20,717 bases of DNA from a virus. A program made the position numbers and the translations under genes. Positions 1 through 5,858 of the stretch are shown piece after piece. The notes beneath the pieces are model-generated. The model did not search any database, was not told the origin of the DNA, and worked only from the letters and a program-made list of their open reading frames with translations. The DNA lies in IMG/VR virus record IMGVR_UViG_3300042344_000895, positions 1-20,717 of that record. One strand, 5' to 3'. The number at the start of each line of letters is the position of its first letter. The first letter of the stretch is position 1.

Positions 1-203
1 AGGCGGCTATTGCGCCTAGTGGCAAGGCCTATGTAGCCTGTCGCGGCTACAACCAACTCGCGGTGATCGATTTAGGGACGGCCTCGCTAATCAAGCGGAT
101 CCCTTGCGACCCTGGCCCGCAAAACGTAATCTACGAACCAGGATCTAATCGGATTTTGGTTGGCTGTGAAGTTGGTACGGTTCAGTCTTTTGAGGCAGAG
201 TAA
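1..203 (+). CDS. C-terminal end of a YVTN-type beta-propeller protein (partial)
   Basis: Reading from base 3 gives 66 residues ending at the TAA at 201-203; the start lies before the window. The segment IAPSGKAYVACRGYNQLAVI followed by DLGTASLIKRI fits the YVTN beta-propeller repeat (a glycine/lysine turn, then YVA, then V-ID-L and a closing strand). A second half-blade follows (NVIYEPGSNRILVGCEVGTV). Such propellers usually bind proteins or ligands. The stop codon overlaps the start of the next gene (TAATG), so it is translated in the same late operon as the head genes. A propeller here is unusual; it could be a structural or host-surface-interacting virion protein, but that is inference. 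The fold call rests on about 1.5 repeats only. Confidence 0.6.
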   Translation, partial: AAIAPSGKAYVACRGYNQLAVIDLGTASLIKRIPCDPGPQNVIYEPGSNRILVGCEVGTVQSFEAE

Positions 204-676
204 TGACTATTTCAAGGTTTTCGGTGCTATCCCCTTTTCGCTTTGGGGGTCGTGATTTGGCAACAGGAGACACGATAGATCTGGACGATCAAGACTCATC
301 CACGCTGCAATTAATTGAGGCTGGTATGGTTGGGACTTTTGACCCCGGACTAAAGCCTCAGTCCCCGCCGGATTACCTGGGGTTTTTCGAGTCCATTTCA
401 CAGTCGCCTGCACTGAGCAAACTTTTGGAGATCGCGTCTGACACAGGCAAGCCTTATTCCCAGGCAGCAAACTTGCATTACACCAACGCGATCGCGCACC
501 TGGGTTTCCTGGGAACGGAACAACAACTTAATCGCCCTTTCACCCAAGTGCGACAAGCGCTTTTTTCGGGTGCAATTGCCAACCTGCTAACATCGATCAC
601 GCCCGACCCGGATCGTGACGAAATTGAGGCGGCAATTAATTCGCTGTCCGAACAATTTGCCGTGCCCCTCGAATGA
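203..676 (+). CDS. Hypothetical phage head-region protein
   Basis: A 157-residue soluble protein that I do not recognise as a named family. Its start is fixed by a TAATG overlap with the upstream stop, and its end overlaps the next gene as ATGA. Residues 1-47 (RFSVLSPFRFGGRDLATGDT onward, then a hydrophobic helix ending in AGMVGTF) look like the small beta-strand/helix domain seen in the 65-residue protein at 4092-4289: a short strand, a basic stretch, L-x-G-x-x-I/V-x-L, a helix, then G-x-V/A. The remaining 110 residues look mostly helical. Position between the propeller and the gpG-like gene suggests a head or head-tail completion role, but this is inference from position. The coding sequence contains a HIP1 octamer at 488-495. 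Confidence 0.75.
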   Translation: MTISRFSVLSPFRFGGRDLATGDTIDLDDQDSSTLQLIEAGMVGTFDPGLKPQSPPDYLGFFESISQSPALSKLLEIASDTGKPYSQAANLHYTNAIAHLGFLGTEQQLNRPFTQVRQALFSGAIANLLTSITPDPDRDEIEAAINSLSEQFAVPLE

Positions 677-1071
677 GCCTATCCTTCTCCATCTCGGGCC
701 CCGCCGTTGCCGATTTGCAGCGCGTCCGATCCAAGCTGCATGACCTGAGTGAGTTGGTGACGCAATTGGGTGAGATGCAACACCAAATGACGCTTGAGGA
801 TTACGGGTCTCAGGTTTCACCGGATGGAGCCGGTTGGGTTGGCGGGCCCAACTATCACGGGCTGGTAGAGACGGGCGCGATGCAAGGCGGTATCACCCTG
901 TCATCTGGGGGCAATACCGCCACGATCACCGCGTCCGATGCCAAGTCACCCTGGCATAATTTCGGGACTTCAAGAGGGATCCCAGCGCGTCCCTTTGTTG
1001 GGATTGGGGCCAGGCACGAATCGAAGCTCAAGGAAACAGCCGAGCAGTGGCTTCAGACAATACTCGGGTGA
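673..1071 (+). CDS. Phage virion morphogenesis protein, Mu gpG-like
   Basis: A 132-residue protein whose C-terminal part (WHNFGTSRGIPARPFVGIGA, about residues 95-114) has the hallmark of the phage virion morphogenesis family (Mu gpG, P2 gpS type): an aromatic/His segment, then G...IPARPF-hG, then a final helix. In these phages the protein acts in tail completion or head-tail joining. An N-terminal helix (residues 10-45) is consistent with family members. The ATG overlaps the preceding stop by four bases (ATGA), implying translational coupling. Its 3' end overlaps tail-to-tail by 19 bases with the minus-strand HTH gene. The family call is fairly secure; the exact role in this phage is inferred. 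Confidence 0.75.
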   Translation: MSLSFSISGPAVADLQRVRSKLHDLSELVTQLGEMQHQMTLEDYGSQVSPDGAGWVGGPNYHGLVETGAMQGGITLSSGGNTATITASDAKSPWHNFGTSRGIPARPFVGIGARHESKLKETAEQWLQTILG

Positions 1072-1514
1072 GGCTCGAACTCTGGAAACAACTCGCTCAC
1101 TGGCTTTTGAGCCAATGCAGCCAACTTTTGACGCTCCCAATAGGTGGGAGCGTCTTGCTTTCTGAGGATTGCGTGCAGCCTCGTGTAGTCCACGCCGCTT
1201 AGGTGCGATAGCGGCCCAACATCGATCCGCCCGGTTGCCTTCAAGTCTCGGAACCATTCGATAAAGACCTCAGCAGCTTGGTCGTACTCCGGGAACGCAT
1301 CAGGCAGCTCTAGCCCCAACGCCTGAGACACCAGCCGCCGGAATTGATAGCTCGCTTCCTCACGTCCGTTGATCGCTGCATTCACATGCTGCGGGATTAG
1401 TTTTTTCCCGGTCTTGGCAAAAACCAGGTAGCACAAATCAACCTGGCTTAGCTTGCGTTCCTTCAGGATTCGTTGCATCTGAACACAGGCTTTTGCGTTT
1501 TGAGTTCGGCCCAT
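1053..1514 (-). CDS. HTH (XRE-like) DNA-binding protein, antisense within the head operon
   Basis: A 153-residue protein. Residues 13-52 (MQRILKERKLSQVDLCYLVF, later QHVNAAINGR) have the layout of an XRE/Cro helix-turn-helix: helix 1, then LSQ-x-D-L as helix 2, then a recognition helix ending in I-N-G-R. A second possible HTH follows at about residues 95-140 (LSHLSGVDYTRLHAILRK). This suggests a transcriptional regulator. It runs opposite to all neighbouring structural genes, and its stop codon lies inside the 3' end of the gpG-like gene. It is divergent from the protease gene, with 164 bases between them. I see no good ribosome binding site before the ATG. It is likely a moron-type insertion. 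Target and effect are unknown; it could control the promoters beside it or host genes. Confidence 0.75.
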   Translation of the reverse strand: MGRTQNAKACVQMQRILKERKLSQVDLCYLVFAKTGKKLIPQHVNAAINGREEASYQFRRLVSQALGLELPDAFPEYDQAAEVFIEWFRDLKATGRIDVGPLSHLSGVDYTRLHAILRKQDAPTYWERQKLAALAQKPVSELFPEFEPHPSIV

Positions 1515-1577
1515 TGGTTAACAAAAATAAGACGACACCTTAATCGTAAATGCAGACTGCCGACATCTAAAACTTAA

Positions 1578-1656
1578 CCCTACTCTTTTGGGCGGGGGAT
1601 CCCAGGTAGTTTCCGGGGTTAACGCCCCTGAAGGGAGCCGCCCGGCGAAAGTAGGG
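1578..1656 (+). promoter_or_regulatory. Structured RNA leader upstream of the protease/scaffold gene
   Basis: Nested complementary segments fold this leader. CCCTACT (1578-1584) pairs with AGTAGGG (1650-1656). GGGCGG (1590-1595) pairs with CCGCCC (1638-1643). TCCC (1600-1603) pairs with GGGA (1633-1636). GGGG (1615-1618) pairs with CCCC (1625-1628), with an extra U-G wobble. Together these form one long four-stem rod. It ends 11 bases before the ribosome binding site GGAGGGGAG (1667-1675) of the GTG start at 1679. There is no T-run, so it is not an intrinsic terminator. A role in translation control, RNA stability or regulator binding is inference. No known riboswitch class was recognised. 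Confidence 0.5.
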
Positions 1657-1678
1657 AGAGAAGTTTGGAGGGGAGACG

Positions 1679-2680
1679 GTGGCGATTCGCGAGCTTGAGG
1701 TTTTCGCTGAAGGGGAGTGGACAGATTCGGCGGGCAACACTCGATCCTTTAATAGCGAGTTACCCGAAATTGCCGAGCAAGACTTGGACTTATCCCCTGT
1801 GCCGTTGGTGGCTGGGCATCCTAAGACTGACGATCCCGCTCTTGGGTGGATCGAATCCCTGAAGCTGAATGCTGGCAAGTTGATCGCGTCCTACGAGGAT
1901 CAAAAGCTGGCCCCTGGTATCCGAGAGTTTTTGAGCGCACCGTTTCGCCCCTTCCGCAAAATCTCTGTGAAGCTCTGGCATCCTGAGCACCCATCCAATC
2001 CACGTCCCGGTAAATGGGGCTTGGCTCACGTGGGTTTGCTCGGGGCCGTACCACCCGCGATCCCTGGCTTGCAAAACGCCTATGCCTCTGGGGATGTGGA
2101 TTTTACTTATGAACTGGCATGTGAACCCATGACTGATCCGATCACCGCACCCCCGGAATCGACTGAATCCCCCCCGGTCGCAACCGAGCCGACCTATCAA
2201 GCCCCGGCCGATAACAGCGCTGAGTTGGCAGAGTTGCGCCGTCAAGTTGAGCAGCTAGCCCAACAAAACCAAGCCCTGTCGCTGGAATATTCGGACACTC
2301 GCGACCAATTGGAAACCGAGCGGCTGACCCGCCGCTTTGATGAGTTGGCTAGCAGCCGTCCTGAGCTGACCGCCCATCGTCCCCAGCAAATCGAGTTTTT
2401 AGCCAGCCTCGCTAAGACCGTCTCGCCTGAGTTCTCAGTGGGTGGCAAGTCCCCGGTTGAGTATCACTTGGAGTTTTTGGCTCAAGCCTTTGGTGAGTTT
2501 GACCCGACCGCTCCGGTGATCCCTAGCGACGAACAGCCCGAACCCGTGATCGCGTTCAACGCGCCGCCGGGAACTGAGGTTGATCGCGAGGCCCTGGCTT
2601 TGCACCAAAAAGCGCTGGCTTACGCAACCGAAAACAATGTCGATTATTTAAAGGCCCTGAAGGCCGTAGGGGGTAACTAA
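1679..2680 (+). CDS. Phage prohead protease with C-terminal scaffold region (Mu gpI-like)
   Basis: A 333-residue protein with a GTG start chosen for the strong upstream GGAGGGGAG. Residues 38-60 (VPLVAGHPKTDDPALGWIES) match the Mu-like I protease signature: a Gly-His-Pro, Asp-Asp-Pro-Ala, Gly-Trp pattern. The protease domain continues to about residue 140 (HVGLLGAVPPAIPGL). After a Pro/Thr-rich linker (150-175) comes a coiled coil (180-220, ELAELRRQVEQLAQQNQALS) and a charged helical tail, which looks like the scaffolding half. In Mu the scaffold is made from an internal start of the protease gene, and the same could happen here. It would cleave head proteins during capsid maturation. Its stop overlaps the decoration gene as TAATG. 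Confidence 0.8.
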   Translation: MAIRELEVFAEGEWTDSAGNTRSFNSELPEIAEQDLDLSPVPLVAGHPKTDDPALGWIESLKLNAGKLIASYEDQKLAPGIREFLSAPFRPFRKISVKLWHPEHPSNPRPGKWGLAHVGLLGAVPPAIPGLQNAYASGDVDFTYELACEPMTDPITAPPESTESPPVATEPTYQAPADNSAELAELRRQVEQLAQQNQALSLEYSDTRDQLETERLTRRFDELASSRPELTAHRPQQIEFLASLAKTVSPEFSVGGKSPVEYHLEFLAQAFGEFDPTAPVIPSDEQPEPVIAFNAPPGTEVDREALALHQKALAYATENNVDYLKALKAVGGN

Positions 2681-3099
2681 TGGCAGGACTTTTCCCTCAG
2701 CAGCATCCTGAAGACGTTTTGACCGTCGAGGCGGCGGTTGACATTCCTGTGTACCACTTTGTGGACGTTCGCACAGGACAGCTCGGAACTTCAGCGACCC
2801 AAAAGCTTGGGATTGCCCAGCACGCGGCCCAAGCTGGCGAAGTGGTAACGGTGGCGACCGGTGGGCTTTGCTCCGTTCGAGCTGGCACGGGTTTTAACTT
2901 CGCCGACCAAGGCACGGCGGTCTATCCCCGCTATACCTTTTCCGGGACGATGACGGCCGCCTTTGCAGCCCCCGGCACAAACGGCCAAGTGATCGTCGGA
3001 ACAAGCGCCGCCGCTTCGGTCGGTGTTTTCGCCCAAGGTGAATGGGCCTCACCCCCGTCCGCTGCGAATCCCCAACTTGCCAACATCATCTGGTTCTAA
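2680..3099 (+). CDS. Capsid decoration (cement) protein, DUF2190-like
   Basis: A 139-residue protein, rich in beta strand, Ala, Gly and Thr, lying directly between the protease/scaffold and major capsid genes, which is the classic position for a capsid-stabilising decoration protein. The segment VEAAVDIPVYHFVDV and later LGIAQHAAQAGEVVTVATGG resemble the DUF2190 / lambda gpD-type small beta-barrel, in which a G-I-A/T-x-x-A-A-x-x-G-x-x-V-x-V-x-x-x-G pattern is typical. Its start is coupled to the upstream stop (TAATG), and the next gene begins two bases after its stop. The family assignment comes from this pattern and position, not from a search. Confidence 0.7.
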   Translation: MAGLFPQQHPEDVLTVEAAVDIPVYHFVDVRTGQLGTSATQKLGIAQHAAQAGEVVTVATGGLCSVRAGTGFNFADQGTAVYPRYTFSGTMTAAFAAPGTNGQVIVGTSAAASVGVFAQGEWASPPSAANPQLANIIWF

Positions 3100-3101
3100 C
3101 T

Positions 3102-4091
3102 ATGCCAATGTCACTTCGGGAACGCCGGATTGGAATCGATCCGGTTCTGACCACCATCGTTCGAGGGTGGAAAAACGCCACGCTCGTCGGCACTGCTCTT
3201 TGTCCGATTGTGCCGTCGCCTAAGCGCTCGGGAAAGGTGGTGGCCTTTGGTAAAGAAGCCTTTGCGACCTACAAAACGAAGCGGTCGGTGCGCGGGTACA
3301 GCAATCGGATTGAATGGGGCTACAGTGCCGACCCTTACAACATTGATCAACACTCTCTGGAACATTTGGCGGACTTAACTGAAATCCAGGAAACGGAAGG
3401 GACAATCGGAATCGGCTACGAAGCGGCCACCATGTCGGCTCTCATGGGCGCTCACGCCCTGAACCTGGAGAAGGAAATTGCTGACGTAGTGGCCAACCCT
3501 GCCAACTACGACGCGAACCACAAAACCATCCTCACTGGCAACGATAAATGGTCGGTGGGTGAGGGCGCTAGCCGTTCCCGCCCGTTCCGTCAGGTGAAAG
3601 ATTGGGCCCAACAAATCCGGCGCTCGATTGGGATTAAGCCCAACACCCTATTCCTGGGTTCCGAGGTGTTTGATGCGCTCGATGACCATGAGGACATCAG
3701 AGACCGAATCAAACACACCAGCCGGGAAACGCTCACCCCTGAAATGCTGGCTGAGATGTGGGGACTAGTCCAAGTCATCGTGGGTGACGCGGTGCATTTG
3801 GCAGAAGGCGAGGGTGAGGAATTGGGTGATATGGCTTGGGGCAAGTCGGCAATCTTGGCCTATGTGAACCCCAATGCCATCGGGCGCGGTGTCGTTTCCT
3901 ACACGCCGACCATTGACGTGTCGATGCAAGAGCCGAGCGCATTTTATACCTACGTGCTAGACGGGATGCCTGCGGCCGAAACGCCCTACGAAGAACGCGC
4001 CCAAAAGAGCATCGTCTATGGGGTCAACTACGACCGTCAGGTTGTGGTCACAGGACAGGGCGCTGCATTTTTAGCTCAGGAGGTGATCTAG
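3102..4091 (+). CDS. Major capsid protein (HK97-fold)
   Basis: A 329-residue protein starting at the ATG at 3102; an in-frame ATG 60 bases upstream lies within the decoration gene and is unlikely to be used. The length, single copy and position after decoration and scaffold genes fit a major head protein. The region around residues 190-240 (KPNTLFLGSEVFDALDDHED, then IRDRIKHTSRETLTPEMLAE) is the characteristic stretch of phage coat proteins that assigns a value to a coat subunit and leads into V-x-V-G-D/E-A-V. The C-terminal WGKSAILAYVNPNA and the beta-rich end fit the A-domain strands. It would assemble the icosahedral shell. It should be the most highly expressed gene in the window. Confidence 0.85.
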   Translation: MPMSLRERRIGIDPVLTTIVRGWKNATLVGTALCPIVPSPKRSGKVVAFGKEAFATYKTKRSVRGYSNRIEWGYSADPYNIDQHSLEHLADLTEIQETEGTIGIGYEAATMSALMGAHALNLEKEIADVVANPANYDANHKTILTGNDKWSVGEGASRSRPFRQVKDWAQQIRRSIGIKPNTLFLGSEVFDALDDHEDIRDRIKHTSRETLTPEMLAEMWGLVQVIVGDAVHLAEGEGEELGDMAWGKSAILAYVNPNAIGRGVVSYTPTIDVSMQEPSAFYTYVLDGMPAAETPYEERAQKSIVYGVNYDRQVVVTGQGAAFLAQEVI

Positions 4092-4289
4092 GTGAAATAC
4101 AAGCTACTTGTACCGGTCACGCTGGATCGGGTTCGTCGCTTGCCCGGCGAGGTTGTCGAGTTGCCGCCCAGTGCGGTTGAAGCCTTTTTGCAGCGGGGTT
4201 ATGCAGAGCTATTCGTTGAGCCTGAACCCGAACCCGTTGCAGCACCCAAACCCGCTCCGAAGAAAGCAGCACCCAAGGATAGCGAGTAA
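4092..4289 (+). CDS. Small head-region protein (gp35-like)
   Basis: A 65-residue protein with a GTG start immediately after the capsid stop and a good ribosome binding site, CAGGAGG, at 4077-4083. Residues 1-43 form a compact domain (KYKLLVPVTLDRVRRLPGEV, then a helix and RGYAELF). The rest is a Pro/Ala/Lys linker of PEPEP and KPAPKK type. It resembles the small proteins that follow the capsid gene in Mu-like phages and carry the 'L-x-G-x-x-V-x-L' strand-helix domain. Function is not known; a head-tail joining or capsid-binding accessory role is plausible from position. It shares its domain layout with the N-terminus of the 157-residue protein at 203-676. Confidence 0.7.
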   Translation: MKYKLLVPVTLDRVRRLPGEVVELPPSAVEAFLQRGYAELFVEPEPEPVAAPKPAPKKAAPKDSE

Positions 4290-4291
4290 CC

Positions 4292-5221
4292 ATGGCCGCA
4301 ACCTTTACCATCACCGGCACTTTCGATGGTGCGCTCAAGATCTCACTCCCTCATCAGTGGGTTTGGGACTTGCGCGTGCTGCCGACTAACTCGCTGTTGG
4401 TGGCCGATAAGGACTACGCGGCCGATTTCGAGACTGGGGAAATCACGCGGCTCCCGTCCAGTCGGCTAACGGTCGGGTCGGTGCTGCTGGCCACTTACTC
4501 AACCGCGTTGGGGACGGTGGCAAACGAGCCGGTCTTGATCGTCCCGTCCGGTGGCGTGCTGGCGACCTATCCGATTGAATCCCTTGAGCTGCGTTCAATC
4601 GAGCCATTGCCCTACCAACGGGCCATCGCAGGTGAGGCTGGGGACTACTTCGCCGACCTCGAAAAGGGTGAGGTGACTTGGAACCCGAGTGGACGAATCC
4701 CGGTGGCTGAAGAGCTGACGATTTCCTATTCCTGCTTTGGGCGGAACGTGCCTGAAGACCCTGAAGCGATTGACCTGTCTGGGTTTTATGCGACCCCGGC
4801 TGATTTCGTCAGGGCCATTGGATTGAAGGAAACGATCCGGCTCACCCAAAACGGCAATGGCGAGGGACGGGATTATGCAACCGAGCCTGATTGGGACAAG
4901 CTTTCGATTCATCTCGAACATGCCACGGCGGCGATTGACTCAGCGGCCGGGGCCTACCTGGAATGGAACGCAGTGGGTGGGAACACCCCTGAGTTCGACT
5001 CTCGCCAGTGGATTGCGATCTCGTTTGCCCGATACCACCTTGACCCGCAACAAGGGCAAGACATCTGGACTCAAGCCGATTTAGCCCTGTCTCGGTTGCG
5101 GGATCAGGGCAAGGGCGGCGGGGTGATTCCACCGGAATTTGGCACGGGGCTAGACAGCCGGTACATCTCCTACGGTGTCGCACCGCAGACCTTCACTCAG
5201 GAGCGGTTGCGCCAATGGTGA
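4292..5221 (+). CDS. Head-tail connector with DUF1320-like C-terminus and N-terminal beta modules
   Basis: A 309-residue protein, two bases after the preceding stop, with AAGGA at 4275-4279 as its binding site. Residues about 163-285 (FYATPADFVRAIGLKETIRL; AIDSAAGAYLEW; RQWIAISFARYHL; LRDQGKGGG) match the DUF1320 family (Mu gp36-like), an all-helical adaptor at the head-tail junction. The first 150 residues are an extra beta-rich part with two copies of a module: DYAADFETGEITR...GSVLLATY (about 40-69) and DYFADLEKGEVTW...ELTISY (about 118-146). The same module occurs four times in the sheath protein. The usual DUF1320 protein is only about half this length, so the N-terminus is a fusion. It overlaps the next gene by seven bases. 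Confidence 0.75.
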   Translation: MAATFTITGTFDGALKISLPHQWVWDLRVLPTNSLLVADKDYAADFETGEITRLPSSRLTVGSVLLATYSTALGTVANEPVLIVPSGGVLATYPIESLELRSIEPLPYQRAIAGEAGDYFADLEKGEVTWNPSGRIPVAEELTISYSCFGRNVPEDPEAIDLSGFYATPADFVRAIGLKETIRLTQNGNGEGRDYATEPDWDKLSIHLEHATAAIDSAAGAYLEWNAVGGNTPEFDSRQWIAISFARYHLDPQQGQDIWTQADLALSRLRDQGKGGGVIPPEFGTGLDSRYISYGVAPQTFTQERLRQW

Positions 5222-5853
5222 GTTGGATTGCCGCTCAGCGTTCTGGGATTATCGATCGCTTGACCGAACCCTTTGAGCCGTTCGGGGTGATGCCCAAAGT
5301 GCCCAACCCGTTGGCAGAAGCTGAAGTTTCAGAGGGTTCGTTTCGTGGCTATTGCTGGGTCGGACTAGATGAAATCCGGTGGGCAGCATCCGAGGGTCGC
5401 TTGGTTCCAAGCCAAAAGGGTGAGGCGCTATGGGTGATTGCCTTGGGACATGTGGAGCTGGATTCAGTTGAGGCAATGGTCGCGATTGCACAATCCCGGC
5501 TGATTGGGGCCAGCTTGCCACACGCTCGAACGGTTGCAGCCTTGACCCGTGCGACTTACGAGGGAATCGACAAGGGCACTCGCAGGATTTGGCAGTACAC
5601 CCTGCAAATCTCAGTGCCGGTCTTGGCCGTTGCTGACAACACCCCAGAACCGGAACCCCTGGCCAAGGCGATTCTGTTTGACCTGCAAACACCAGGGCAG
5701 CCCGATCTTGACGCGGCGGGGCGGCCCATCATCCCAGCCCCGACCCTCTCAGACCCCAACGATCCTGAGTCACCCCCGCTCAATCCACACACTCCGAACG
5801 GCAACCCACCCAAGCCCCGATTGCTCACGATTCCCTACAAGAATGAGGATTAG
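5215..5853 (+). CDS. Tail terminator/completion-like protein (Mu gp37 position)
   Basis: A 212-residue protein whose start overlaps the connector stop by seven bases. The first 140 residues have the layout of small tail-terminator proteins: an N-terminal amphipathic helix (IAAQRSGIIDRLTEPFEPFG), a beta strand region with GEALWVIALGHVEL, a long helix and a closing strand IWQYTLQISVPVLA. Terminators cap the tail tube and connect it to the head. Residues about 143-208 form an unusual Pro/Asn-rich, probably unfolded tail (SDPNDPESPPLNPHTPNGNP). The family name is inferred from position between the DUF1320 gene and the sheath and from secondary-structure pattern; sequence motifs are weak. Confidence 0.6.
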   Translation: MVSWIAAQRSGIIDRLTEPFEPFGVMPKVPNPLAEAEVSEGSFRGYCWVGLDEIRWAASEGRLVPSQKGEALWVIALGHVELDSVEAMVAIAQSRLIGASLPHARTVAALTRATYEGIDKGTRRIWQYTLQISVPVLAVADNTPEPEPLAKAILFDLQTPGQPDLDAAGRPIIPAPTLSDPNDPESPPLNPHTPNGNPPKPRLLTIPYKNED

Positions 5854-5858
5854 CCCCC

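Noticed and set aside
1790-2448. Minus-strand open frames opposite the protease/scaffold gene
   Set aside because: Shadows of a well-supported gene; no start context and no recognisable domain.
3042-3101. Upstream ATG extending the major capsid protein by 20 residues
   Set aside because: It lies inside the decoration protein gene and adds a Cys/His-rich stretch without protein character; the ATG two bases after the previous stop is a better start.
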